Part shown: positions 53,831 through 62,494 of the stretch, piece by piece
Layout of the letters: each line of letters opens with the position of its first letter
Position numbering within the stretch: position 1 is the stretch's first letter
Source: Planctomycetales bacterium
GTDB lineage: Bacteria; Planctomycetota; Phycisphaerae; SM23-33
Length of the DNA: 64,000 nt
Direction: 5' to 3'
Assembly (NCBI GenBank): GCA_030612725.1
Contig: JAUWNJ010000005.1
Location: 1-64,000 of the forward strand
The notes under the pieces: generated by a model
What the model was told of the DNA's origin: nothing
Database searches by the model: none
What the model saw: the letters and a program-made list of their open reading frames with translations, nothing else
Made by a program: the position numbers and the translations under genes

Positions 53831-55636
53831 TTAAAACAACTCCGATACATCCTTGGCAAAATCCGTAACCGCGTGCGAGACAAAACTAATCGGTGCAGCC
53901 TTCCATTCTTCATACTTTTGAGGATGTTTCAGCCACAGCGTAACACCCAACCCGGACACCACCAGGCCGACAAGGACAATAGTCGTCGCTATCGGGATCA
54001 GAATCCATCGCTTAGCCCGCCTTATGGTATGTTGACGGCTGGAAATAATTTCACTTGTAACGCCCAAAACAGGCACATTAAAGTATTCTACCGCATCGTC
54101 GGTCGTGGTAACGGAACGGTTCCAATGACTGGCCAACAATACCAACCCGCCGCCAAAGGCCAAACCACCCACAATCGCAAAACCAAGCACCATGAACAAC
54201 TTCGGAGACGACGGTTGAATCTGCTCCTCAGCGGCTTGCAGCACATTCAGATGTGTACGTCGTCCTTTCATTTCTGCATCAAGGGCCATTTGGACCTCTG
54301 CGAGTCGTCCCCGCCAGCGATTGCGTTCTTCTACTTGCTTCTTTACCTCTTCAACGATCTGCTCGTATTCCTGTCGAACAGGAGCGAAGTTTGACATAAG
54401 CAACTGAATTGTCTCCCGCCGCTTCAGAAGACGCTCAATTTCTTTAGCAGCTGCTTCCAGTTCAGACAATGCAGCCGCAATGTCGGTAAGTATCATCTGG
54501 GCGGCCAACCGTCGGCCGAGAGAGTCGCCTGTCTTCCTGAGAGTTTTGCGTGTCGTAATCCACTCCGGTTCCTCCTCAATCCGTTTTTCCAAATCTGCAA
54601 TCTTGACCTTGAGTGTTTTCACTGTCGGATGCGTATCTTTCATGCCGCTGAGGGTAACAGCGTTGTTCAACTGTTCCTTGAACCCCCGCAGTTGCTCTTC
54701 CAATCGCGTCTTTTCCGGATTGAGTTCCTGTACCCACTCCACAGGTTGACCGGCAGGCTGACTAGTCGGATAATTGGCAGGCTGAGTGGTCGGTTGACTG
54801 GCTGGACGGTCGGCAGGCTGGGTGGTCGGCGCCTCTGCAGGGATAGTCGGGTTTCCTAATGCCGTAAGTTGGACTCTCAGGCGTACTATCTTCAATCCGT
54901 CCGCTTTCTGCTGTTTTTCAAGGGTCTCAAGGTTGTCATCGATGTTCTGGAGACGTTCATGCAGTGCGCCCGGACTTTCGGGCATCATACCGGCGTGCTT
55001 GGTTTCAAACCTGATTTTCTTGTTCGTGATCTCCGTCAGACGTGATTCGCACCGATCAACCCGTGTTCCAAGGAACTTACTACCGTCCGTAAGGCGACGT
55101 TTAATCGCTTGCAAGAGGTGGTTTTTGTAGTTTTTCACAAGGGCATTGGGAATTTGCTCGGCAAGTTTCGGATCGCTATGCGTTACGCTGACAGAGAAGC
55201 GGTCCATATTTGGGGAGCGTGTTTGGAGGGCGACCTTTATGTCCTTCATAAGACCCTTGGCGATTTGTTGTTTAGTCATCTCCCCGTAGCGGGTCAGTTT
55301 GTGTTCGGAGTCGCGAGGCAATTCCCGCAGAAGACCAAGTTCTTCAGCGACTTCCGCAACAGCATTCCGGCTGGCAAGATCGTTCGGCAGCGACAATCTG
55401 ATTGCCTCAAACGATTCGCTCCCTCTGTCAAGAGTATGCTCAGCCGCCACGTCCTTACGATGCTCGAATATCGTCGTACCGGTGTACTTTACCGGAAGAT
55501 AATGTGCCCCCTGCATTGCAATAATTGCAAATAGCGACGCACCCAGCAGAAACAGCCTCCTGCTTCGGAAAACCACACGCAGAACATCTCGCGGTGTTTT
55601 CTTGTTTGATGTCTCGACCATTTTTTCAACCATCAT
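53831..55636 (-). CDS. chain-length determinant (Wzz/GumC-like) protein
   Basis: A 601-residue inner-membrane polysaccharide co-polymerase. An N-terminal membrane helix (LFLLGASLFAIIAMQGAHYL) and a C-terminal one (ILIPIATTIVLVGLVVSGLGVTLWL, plus a hydrophobic FMVLGFAIVGGLAFGGGLVLLA) flank a long coiled coil in the periplasm. A Pro/Thr/Gln-rich insert (TTQPA repeats, coded at 54742-54832) lies in the middle. It lacks the kinase domain, which is encoded separately as the BY-kinase. The ATG at 55636 is chosen because AAGG lies upstream; the frame extends to TTG at 55693 just after the Wza stop. Confidence 0.9.
   Translation of the reverse strand: MMVEKMVETSNKKTPRDVLRVVFRSRRLFLLGASLFAIIAMQGAHYLPVKYTGTTIFEHRKDVAAEHTLDRGSESFEAIRLSLPNDLASRNAVAEVAEELGLLRELPRDSEHKLTRYGEMTKQQIAKGLMKDIKVALQTRSPNMDRFSVSVTHSDPKLAEQIPNALVKNYKNHLLQAIKRRLTDGSKFLGTRVDRCESRLTEITNKKIRFETKHAGMMPESPGALHERLQNIDDNLETLEKQQKADGLKIVRLRVQLTALGNPTIPAEAPTTQPADRPASQPTTQPANYPTSQPAGQPVEWVQELNPEKTRLEEQLRGFKEQLNNAVTLSGMKDTHPTVKTLKVKIADLEKRIEEEPEWITTRKTLRKTGDSLGRRLAAQMILTDIAAALSELEAAAKEIERLLKRRETIQLLMSNFAPVRQEYEQIVEEVKKQVEERNRWRGRLAEVQMALDAEMKGRRTHLNVLQAAEEQIQPSSPKLFMVLGFAIVGGLAFGGGLVLLASHWNRSVTTTDDAVEYFNVPVLGVTSEIISSRQHTIRRAKRWILIPIATTIVLVGLVVSGLGVTLWLKHPQKYEEWKAAPISFVSHAVTDFAKDVSELF
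54742..54832. repeat. degenerate TTQPA-coding repeat in the Wzz-like gene
   Basis: A run of 12-base-like units coding (on minus) PTTQPADRPASQPTTQP and similar, a flexible Pro/Thr/Gln linker in the periplasmic coil. Confidence 0.75.
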
Positions 55637-55694
55637 GCTCTTTGCCTTATTGCCCAGTGTTGGTCGCGGCTTCAACAACCATAGGCACGCCAAC

Positions 55695-56555
55695 TTACCT
55701 GACTATGAGGGTGTCCCTCTCTCCGCCATCTTCCCTGGGCTGACCGTCATTTATCCATCTGGCCTGACGGACCAACTCTCTATAATCACCAAGCCCAGAG
55801 GATGCCGCGCGAATCGGAGAGAAGATTTGTTCAATCGCCAATGCAACCTTCGCAAATGGATTAGGCTGGACGTAGATTATGTCGTTGGGCTTTAACAGAA
55901 TATTATTCGCCAGGTCGCCTGACTGGACCATTGCCATAAGGTTTATCGTCATTTTGTAGCGTGGCTTGTCCTTGTCGGGAGGATGCACGCCCGTTATGCA
56001 ATACTGCCCGGATGGCTGAGTGGTGGCGTAGCCGCCAACGGTGGGCTTGGCAGCGCGAACCACTATGATGCGCTCAGGCCAGGCCAGAGAAGTCGGTTGA
56101 GCCTTGGCAAGAACATCCAACAGCGTATCGCGTCCTGTCCATGGCATCGGTCCGGGGCCACTTACCTGGCCGAAAACGTAGAACCTCTGGGAGTTGTACC
56201 CCGCAATCTGTACGGTCGCGTCCACCTGTTCATAATAGTTGCTTGCCGCCTTTGTGATGTCTTTTTCAATCTCCCCGGGTGTTTTTCCCGCCACCATGAT
56301 CTCCCCCAACAGTGGAAGATTGATTTTTCCGTCAGGCCTGACCTGCTGCATCATCCCATTGATTTCAGACACGTGGGTGGAACTTATTGAAATGACGTCT
56401 GGAGGATACACACGATACTCGGCCCCTGAAACAGGGGACCTCGGTTTTATAAGAAAGGCATTGACCTCGTCGGCATTATAGCATCCTGTCAGACCGAAGC
56501 AGGTCAGTACACAACCAAGACCTACAATCCGAAAACTTCCGGTTCTCGTATTCAT
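55695..56555 (-). CDS. outer-membrane polysaccharide export lipoprotein (Wza-like)
   Basis: A 286-residue lipoprotein (lipobox LTG-Cys25) with the poly-export domain (EYRVYPPDVISISSTHVSEINGMMQQVRPDGKINLPLLGEIMVAGKTPGEIEKDI) and an SLBB-type domain (VQIAGYNSQRFYVFGQVSGPGPMPWTGRDTLLDVLAKAQPTSLAWPERI). It would form the outer-membrane channel for EPS. The start at 56555 is chosen because it begins the signal peptide and has GGAG upstream; in-frame codons up to 56642 are unlikely to be translated. It is the first gene of the long EPS transcript, and the Wzz-like gene follows. Confidence 0.95.
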   Translation of the reverse strand: MNTRTGSFRIVGLGCVLTCFGLTGCYNADEVNAFLIKPRSPVSGAEYRVYPPDVISISSTHVSEINGMMQQVRPDGKINLPLLGEIMVAGKTPGEIEKDITKAASNYYEQVDATVQIAGYNSQRFYVFGQVSGPGPMPWTGRDTLLDVLAKAQPTSLAWPERIIVVRAAKPTVGGYATTQPSGQYCITGVHPPDKDKPRYKMTINLMAMVQSGDLANNILLKPNDIIYVQPNPFAKVALAIEQIFSPIRAASSGLGDYRELVRQARWINDGQPREDGGERDTLIVR

Positions 56556-57034
56556 AGATTTTCTCCACAATAGTTCGGCGGACCTTCGTCGCCGGCTAAC
56601 CCGATTACCAAAGCGTTCCAAGCGATTATCGTTTATCCCCATTGCCTAAATTTGCCAACAGATTTCACCCCTCATTGTCGATATATTAGCCTGATAATTA
56701 TAACACAAGTTTTAGAATTTATAAAGTCTGCAATTTCAACCCGTTATTACAAAACTGCAATCGGCACACCATAGAATTTTTATCGTCATTTCCAGCCAGA
56801 ATGTACACCACTTCCATAATTATCTATCGGCCGGTCAGCAACGTTTTCCCCTTAGGGAAGAATTTGGCGGCAACCGGTAACAACAAGCCAATAGAGTCGG
56901 TCTCGCCGGTTGGAAACAGCAAGTTTGCACTACTGAATCATCGCCTTGGGTGAACCGATAATTATGAGGTGCAACGATGTTATCGGAAGGACCGGTAGCG
57001 TCCGGCATGAGCGGGGTTAGCGAGATTCGTATTC
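56556..57034. other. divergent regulatory region between Wza and PilZ genes
   Basis: A 479-base AT-rich gap. It holds a sigma54-like site on the minus strand (56756-56771) and must hold the promoter of the PilZ gene on the plus strand. No RNA gene was seen. Confidence 0.5.
56756..56771 (-). promoter_or_regulatory. possible sigma54 (RpoN) promoter of the EPS operon
   Basis: Minus-strand TGGTGTGCCGATTGCA has the invariant GG and GC of -24/-12 promoters at the right 10-base spacing and a full TTGCA, but mismatches the CAC following GG. It lies about 190 bases before the Wza start. RpoN control is known for some exosortase A systems. Confidence 0.35.
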
Positions 57035-57742
57035 ATGGCTATGCGACAAAGCAAATCGTTCACAGAGGTTACGTTCCTGGAGGCGGTTGCGCGCCGTATT
57101 AGGGTGCAACTGATCTCCAAACCGGTTACGCCGGAAACCGACGGTCGCCTCCGCAGCCGATTCCTGGGCGCCGCCGGTCCGGACCACCTGATCCTGGACG
57201 TACCGGTCTTCGGGAACCGCAAAGTCTGCGTTCCTGTCGGGTGGGAGATGGGAATGAGCTTCTCCATGGGACAATTCCTGCTGCAGGCGAAAACCACGGT
57301 GCTTGATCACTGCCAGTTCCAATTATATCCGACACGACGCGTTGACGGTCTGGTTGTGCATCGCCCTTCCAGAATACTTTCGCTTAACAGGCGCAGCCAG
57401 CCCCGATACGATGTCGATCCGTCAACATATATCATGGTTTCATTATGGCCGGCAGAAAGCCTTGCCCATGGGGATCGGTCCGTTGTTCAGAGCGGTCAAC
57501 TGATTAACCGGTCGGCGAGTGGTCTGGGCATTAAACTTTCCGCTAACCTGCCTTGCAGCCCCGGCACTGAAATGATCATCCGTGTGGAAAAGGCCGACGG
57601 CGACGAATGGCCTATCTTTCAGGCCATTTTCAAGCACTGCACACAACAGGGGAACGAGGAGTGGGTGGCGGGTTTCGGCGACGTCTCCAGAGTCGAACCA
57701 GGCCAGCACACCAGCACTATTGAGTCCCTCGTAATTCCGTAA
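57035..57742 (+). CDS. PilZ-domain protein, c-di-GMP receptor
   Basis: A 235-residue protein with an N-terminal YcgR-like beta domain (about 15-110) and a PilZ domain. RSQPR (120-124) fits the RxxxR motif and NRSASG (158-163) the [D/N]xSxxG motif, the two sides of the c-di-GMP site. YcgR-type proteins change motility or polymer export when c-di-GMP rises. No flagellar genes are near. It is the first gene of a plus-strand row with an ABC/MFP export system and an adenylate-forming enzyme, and divergent from the EPS operon, so c-di-GMP control of either is a reasonable inference. Confidence 0.9.
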   Translation: MAMRQSKSFTEVTFLEAVARRIRVQLISKPVTPETDGRLRSRFLGAAGPDHLILDVPVFGNRKVCVPVGWEMGMSFSMGQFLLQAKTTVLDHCQFQLYPTRRVDGLVVHRPSRILSLNRRSQPRYDVDPSTYIMVSLWPAESLAHGDRSVVQSGQLINRSASGLGIKLSANLPCSPGTEMIIRVEKADGDEWPIFQAIFKHCTQQGNEEWVAGFGDVSRVEPGQHTSTIESLVIP

Positions 57743-57866
57743 AAAACTGCACGCCCACCGGAACCTTAGCATTCCGGACTGGCAGAGTTGTTGCTCAATT
57801 AGTCCCTGCCGATAACCGATTCTATCTGGCAGGTGAGTGGAACGGTTCTATCCTGGCGGATTTGAC

Positions 57867-59051
57867 ATGCTCAATAAGAATACCATACGAATTTTGCTGC
57901 CTTTGCTGATTGCGGGGACGATCATCTCAACTCTCTGGTGGTTGCACCACCTCGGTACCGCCAATGCCGATACCCATACGGTGGATGCAGGCGACCTTTT
58001 GTCCGGTGTTACCGTTTCCGGAACTATCCGGAGCAGGCAGAAGACCGCCATATCCGCCGAAACCATCGCAACAATCAGGTACCTTGCGGTTATCGAGGGA
58101 CAACACGCCGCCAAAGGCGACGTCCTCGTGAAACTGGACGACAGTGTCATCGCGGCAAACTGTGCCAAAGCCCGCTCGCGGGTGGATTGCGCCAAACACT
58201 ATCTTGCCGAACTCAAGGCAGGCCCGCGGACCGAAGAGATCACCAAGATCAGAGAGACTCTCAAGCAGGCCGAGGTCGGATTCAATTTCATCAAGGCGGA
58301 CTATAAGAAAATCGCCAACCTGCTTAAACATGGCACAGCCACCCAGTCCGAATTTGACCTGGTGGTCAAGCAATTGAAAATAGCCAAAGCAGAAGTAGGA
58401 CGATCCCAGGCACAATTGGACCTGTTACTGGCCGGTACTCGTTCGGAGCAGGTCGCCCGCGCCGAAGCGGAGGTGAGTCTCGCCGAGGCGGACGTCCGGC
58501 GATGTAACGCCCTCCGGCAGAAATACACACTCCGCGCGCCACACGCCGGAATCATAACGGCCAAGTACGTCAACGTCGGCGAGATTGTCTCTCCGGGACA
58601 GGTGCTGCTTAGACTGGACAATATCAAAGACATCGAGATTCGTGCTCAAGCCCAGGAGACCCAGCTGCCTGACATTCAGCCCGGTAGTAAGGCACGTGTG
58701 CTGGCTGATGCATATCCGGACTGTCCTCTCGAAGCCGTCGTCGTGAACATCCTTCCAAGGGTTGACCCGGAAAGCGGCACGGTAACGGTCCTGCTGAGGC
58801 TCACCGAGCTTCCCACCGTTGTCCTGATGGATGGAATGGCCGTCGATATCGCACTTATCGGACAGGAACGCCACAGCGTTATCCGCATCCCCACCAGTGC
58901 AGTTGAAAAACGTAACGGTCAGACCGTCGTACAGGTCCGGGAAGGGCGATCCTTCGTGCGCCGCCGGGTTAACGTCGGAATAAGTGACGGTCAATGGGTG
59001 GAAGTCAAGTCCGACCTGGAAGTCGGCGACGTTGTTCGCCTCCGGCAATAA
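57867..59051 (+). CDS. HlyD/MacA-type membrane fusion protein
   Basis: A 394-residue periplasmic adaptor: an N-terminal membrane helix (ILLPLLIAGTIISTLWWL), two lipoyl/biotinyl half-motifs (VDAGDLLSGVTVSGTIRSRQKTAISAETIATI...VIEGQHAAKGDVLVKLDD and TLRAPHAGIITAKYVNVGEIVSPGQVLLRLDN), a coiled coil between them and a beta-barrel domain. It links an inner-membrane transporter to an outer-membrane channel. The ATG at 57867 is preferred over an in-frame GTG at 57837. The permease gene starts 6 bases after the stop, so the genes form one operon. No outer-membrane TolC gene is in the window. Confidence 0.92.
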   Translation: MLNKNTIRILLPLLIAGTIISTLWWLHHLGTANADTHTVDAGDLLSGVTVSGTIRSRQKTAISAETIATIRYLAVIEGQHAAKGDVLVKLDDSVIAANCAKARSRVDCAKHYLAELKAGPRTEEITKIRETLKQAEVGFNFIKADYKKIANLLKHGTATQSEFDLVVKQLKIAKAEVGRSQAQLDLLLAGTRSEQVARAEAEVSLAEADVRRCNALRQKYTLRAPHAGIITAKYVNVGEIVSPGQVLLRLDNIKDIEIRAQAQETQLPDIQPGSKARVLADAYPDCPLEAVVVNILPRVDPESGTVTVLLRLTELPTVVLMDGMAVDIALIGQERHSVIRIPTSAVEKRNGQTVVQVREGRSFVRRRVNVGISDGQWVEVKSDLEVGDVVRLRQ

Positions 59052-59057
59052 TAGACC

Positions 59058-60311
59058 ATGAGATTGCCATACGAATTACATCTGGCGCATCGCAACCTGG
59101 CCCGTCATCCCGGTCATACGGCCGCCATGATAGGGGGGCTTGGGTTGGCGGTTCTTGTGATGGTGTATATCCCCAGCACGATGTCCAGTTTTTACAACGA
59201 CCTGATCGACCGGTCCATCGAACAAAACTCCGCCCACATAACGATCTGGCCTATGGAGAAGTCCCGCGGGCAGATGGACCATGCTCTTCGGAATCGGTAC
59301 GGGCACAGCACGGTGCTGGCATTTACTGACCGGACGTTTCCACGCCACCGCAACCTCACCGGTCGGCACGCCTTGTCCGCTCAGGCATCCAAAACGTCGG
59401 GGGTCGTTTCCGTGGCAAGTTTTGTAAAGGAAGACGCCACCATCAGCAGGGGAAACGTCAACCTCGGAGCGGTAATAGAGGGCATCGAGCCAAAACAATA
59501 CTCCCGCGTCGTCAACATCGCCGGCCACTTCCCGCAAAAACGCATACCCAAACTAGGACCATCCGACATCGCCATTGGTTTTCGCATGGCCGAGAAACTG
59601 GGCATCCATACCGGCGAACACATACACGTCGCAACACCAAAGACGCGCCGATTGATGAGAGTAAAGGCGATTTTCCGCTCCGGCTACTACGACAAGGATA
59701 TGCACCACGGGTTCGTGGCGCTCCGAACGGCCCAACGCATGTTCGGTATGGGTAACGAGGTATCGGCCCTGGCGGTCCGCTGCCGGAACCTTGAGGAGGC
59801 AGGGACGGTAAGTTCGACCCTTGAGGGACGTATGCCAAACAAGGTCCGCAACTGGATGGACGATAACGCCTCCCTGCTGGCTGAAATCGCCACCGTCAAT
59901 CGTGTAACGCTCTTCATTAACGTGTTGGTGGCGATGGTCGCGTCGGTGGGAATGGCAAACGTATTCAGCATGTTCGTCTTCAACAGGCAAAAGGAACTGG
60001 CAATCCTCCGGGCTGTGGGGGCTTCGAGAGCGTCCCTGAAGATGATTCTGCTGCTCGAAGCAATGTTCATCTGGGTCGTCGGAACGATCATCGGTTGTAC
60101 GCTGGTGCTGGGAGTAATGGCGTATGAGCAGGAACATCCATACACGGTGTCGGAGGAGACGTACGGTATCGGTTCCTACGCTACTCACCCGGTGCCCGAG
60201 GCGTTTGTAGTGGCCTGTGCTCTGGCGGCGGTGATGATGGTCGGTTCGGCTCTCTGGAGCGGGCGACGTGCGGCGAAACTGAATCCTGCCGAGGTTATTT
60301 TCGGGCGATAA
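59058..60311 (+). CDS. MacB-type ABC permease
   Basis: A 417-residue permease with the FtsX/MacB layout: an N-terminal helix (HTAAMIGGLGLAVLVMVYIPS), a large periplasmic MacB_PCD domain (about 45-275), and three C-terminal helices (LFINVLVAMVASVGMANVFSMFVFNRQKELAILRAVGASRASLKMILLLEAMFIWVVGTIIG, then VPEAFVVACALAAVMMVGSALWSGRRA). The RQKELAILRAVGAS coupling motif is typical of this family. It functions with the following ATPase and the HlyD-type protein, exporting a substrate such as a peptide, lipid or small metabolite. Confidence 0.92.
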   Translation: MRLPYELHLAHRNLARHPGHTAAMIGGLGLAVLVMVYIPSTMSSFYNDLIDRSIEQNSAHITIWPMEKSRGQMDHALRNRYGHSTVLAFTDRTFPRHRNLTGRHALSAQASKTSGVVSVASFVKEDATISRGNVNLGAVIEGIEPKQYSRVVNIAGHFPQKRIPKLGPSDIAIGFRMAEKLGIHTGEHIHVATPKTRRLMRVKAIFRSGYYDKDMHHGFVALRTAQRMFGMGNEVSALAVRCRNLEEAGTVSSTLEGRMPNKVRNWMDDNASLLAEIATVNRVTLFINVLVAMVASVGMANVFSMFVFNRQKELAILRAVGASRASLKMILLLEAMFIWVVGTIIGCTLVLGVMAYEQEHPYTVSEETYGIGSYATHPVPEAFVVACALAAVMMVGSALWSGRRAAKLNPAEVIFGR

Positions 60312-60313
60312 AT

Positions 60314-61030
60314 ATGCTGCTGAAAGTGGAAAACCTGGACAAGCATTTCGGCGGAGACGTACCGCTGCACATCCTGCGAGACATCAATCTGGAACTGGCG
60401 GAAAGAGAGTTCCTGGCGATGATCGGACCAAGCGGAGCGGGAAAGACAACGCTCCTGAACATCATCTCCACCCTCGATGCGCCCACCGGCGGGCGAGTTT
60501 TGATTAAGAACGTGGATGTGCATCGCCTGGACCAGCACGCGCTGAACCGGTTCCGAAATCGGCGCCTCGGGTTCGTCTTTCAGGACGACCTGCTGTTGCC
60601 GCACCTGACGGCTTTGGAAAACGTCGCTCTACCTGCCCGGATTTCACGCCGCTCAACCCGACAGGCAAGCCGCCGGGCTGAAGAACTCCTGGAGCAGGTG
60701 GGGCTGAACGACCGCATGAAACACAAACCCGGACAACTATCAGGCGGACAGAGGCAGCGAGTCAATCTCGCAAGAGCCCTGGTCAATGAGCCGGCGCTAT
60801 TGCTTGCAGATGAGCCTACCGCCCGCCTGGATCAAGCGACCAGCCAAGGCATCGTACAACTGCTGGGTGAATTAAACGAACAACTTGGTGTAACCATACT
60901 CATGGTTACACACGAGCGCGAACTGACCAATTGCGCCGGCAGGGTAGTTGAATTCCTCGACGGACGGATTGTCTCCGACCGCAGCACCGACCCCGGCCGA
61001 CGCACCTGTACAAAACCCTTGGATACTTGA
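60314..61030 (+). CDS. ABC transporter ATPase (LolD/MacB type)
   Basis: A 238-residue ATPase. GPSGAGKTTLLN (from residue 38) is Walker A, LSGGQRQRVNLARALVNEPALLLADEPTARLD contains the signature and Walker B, and TILMVTHERELT the H-loop. The D-loop reads ARLD instead of the usual GNLD. It energises the MacB-type permease encoded 3 bases upstream. The C-terminal tail, about 20 residues, extends beyond the usual end and overlaps nothing. The PaaK-like gene starts 10 bases downstream. Confidence 0.93.
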   Translation: MLLKVENLDKHFGGDVPLHILRDINLELAEREFLAMIGPSGAGKTTLLNIISTLDAPTGGRVLIKNVDVHRLDQHALNRFRNRRLGFVFQDDLLLPHLTALENVALPARISRRSTRQASRRAEELLEQVGLNDRMKHKPGQLSGGQRQRVNLARALVNEPALLLADEPTARLDQATSQGIVQLLGELNEQLGVTILMVTHERELTNCAGRVVEFLDGRIVSDRSTDPGRRTCTKPLDT

Positions 61031-61040
61031 GGACATAAAT

Positions 61041-62381
61041 ATGATTTCCGAATACCCCGTTATTTCGGCTTTTCATCGCGCCGCCGAGCAGGTGCCGGCC
61101 TACAAATGCATCCTGAGCGAGATCGGCTTGACGCCGACCGACGTGAAGAACCCGGATGACTTCGGCAGGCTCGTTCCGGTCATCGACAAGCAGATGACCT
61201 TCGGGCGTTTCGCAATGACGGAACTGTGCTGCGGGGGCAGGCTGGGTCGGCCCGCTGCGGTGCTGACCAGCTCGGGACATTCAGGCAAATTCGCCTTCAG
61301 CCTGTATGATGCAGACTCCGCCGAAATGGAAATCAGGCGTACGGACGCGGCTCTGGACGCGATGTTCGGTATTACCAGCCGATCAACGCTCATGATTAAC
61401 TGCCTGCCGATGGGTGTTAAGGTCTATACACGCGCCTGCACACTCGGCGAAACCAGCGTTCGCGCCGACATGGTAACGGCACTGGTCAAACAATTCGGCC
61501 CGCATTACGACCAGATTCTCCTCGTCGGTGAAGCCGCTTTCATCAAGCACGCCCTGGAACTGGGCAAGGAGCAGGGAATTGACTGGACCGACCTGCTCGT
61601 TCACGCCATCGTCGGAGAAGAACCCCTGGCCGAAAACGCCCGCAAGTACCTTCAGAACCTGCTGGGGATTGATCCCGGCAACCCGTCCACAGGGTTAATC
61701 GGCTCCAGCATGGGTGTGGCTGAATTGGGACTGAACCTCCTGTTCGAGACTCCGCCGCTGATCGCCCTCCGACGGACACTGCATGAAAACGAAGCCATGC
61801 GGAAGGCGGTTCTGGGACCGACGGCGACAACCGTACCGATGCTGCTGGCATACGATCCGACACGTATCTTCGTGGAGGTTACTGATAACGGGCGACTGCT
61901 TGTCTCAACACTGGACCCCGAGCGCCGAATACCGCTGATCCGCTACGCCACAGGCGACCATGCCGAGATATTCAACCCCGACCCAAAAGCACTCGAACAC
62001 GCAGCAGAAGCCGCCGGTGTTCCTGCCGCGGCAATGACATTTCTGCCGGTGCTGCTGCTTTCTGGACGAGGACAATTCGCCCTGGCCGGCGAAACAAAAG
62101 TCTATCCCGAACAGGTCAAGGAGGGGCTGTACCACGATTTTGCACTTACCGAACTGACCACAGCCAATTTCCGCCTGATTTCCGGACCAGAACACGCAAA
62201 CCTGCGCATCCAGTTATCGCCCGGAGTAACCGCCGAAGAAGATTTGGCCGAAAGATTCGCCGAAGCACTATCCCGATACATTCAGGCTCCCCTGGAAATA
62301 ACCTGCCTGACATACGAATCTTTCAGCAGCGGAATGAGCCTGGACTACGAACGAAAATTCGCCTACCTCAAAAGCGCCTGA
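61041..62381 (+). CDS. PaaK-like adenylate-forming enzyme
   Basis: A 446-residue protein of the adenylate-forming superfamily, closest in style to phenylacetate-CoA ligase. VLTSSGHSGKFAFSLYD (about 73-89) is the ATP loop, GLIGSSMGVAELGLNLLF the central motif, and RIPLIRYATGDHAEIFNPDP the conserved Arg-Tyr-Thr-Gly-Asp stretch. It would activate a carboxylic acid as an acyl-adenylate and perhaps a CoA thioester. The ATG at 61041 has GAGGA upstream; a 31-residue upstream extension overlaps the ATPase gene and is discounted. It is the last gene of the PilZ-exporter row and convergent with the N-acyl amino acid synthase gene, so it may supply or process an acyl group. Confidence 0.85.
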   Translation: MISEYPVISAFHRAAEQVPAYKCILSEIGLTPTDVKNPDDFGRLVPVIDKQMTFGRFAMTELCCGGRLGRPAAVLTSSGHSGKFAFSLYDADSAEMEIRRTDAALDAMFGITSRSTLMINCLPMGVKVYTRACTLGETSVRADMVTALVKQFGPHYDQILLVGEAAFIKHALELGKEQGIDWTDLLVHAIVGEEPLAENARKYLQNLLGIDPGNPSTGLIGSSMGVAELGLNLLFETPPLIALRRTLHENEAMRKAVLGPTATTVPMLLAYDPTRIFVEVTDNGRLLVSTLDPERRIPLIRYATGDHAEIFNPDPKALEHAAEAAGVPAAAMTFLPVLLLSGRGQFALAGETKVYPEQVKEGLYHDFALTELTTANFRLISGPEHANLRIQLSPGVTAEEDLAERFAEALSRYIQAPLEITCLTYESFSSGMSLDYERKFAYLKSA

Positions 62382-62433
62382 CAGGCAATCTGCCAATCGA
62401 GTTCACTGCTCTGTAACACCCAATTTGACAAGT

Positions 62434-62472
62434 TGGGTGGCACGGTCAAGCGAAGCTTGGCCGTGCCACCCA
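62434..62472. repeat. 39-base palindromic hairpin between convergent genes
   Basis: Arms of 18 bases around a GAA loop, TGGGTGGCACGGTCAAGC and GCTTGGCCGTGCCACCCA, match except for one T-G pair. It lies between the PaaK-like and N-acyl amino acid synthase stops and could end both transcripts. Confidence 0.75.
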
Positions 62473-62494
62473 TCAAAATATCTGTTACAGAGTA

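Noticed and set aside
56950-57034. Possible c-di-GMP riboswitch before the PilZ gene
   Set aside because: No recognisable conserved core was seen.
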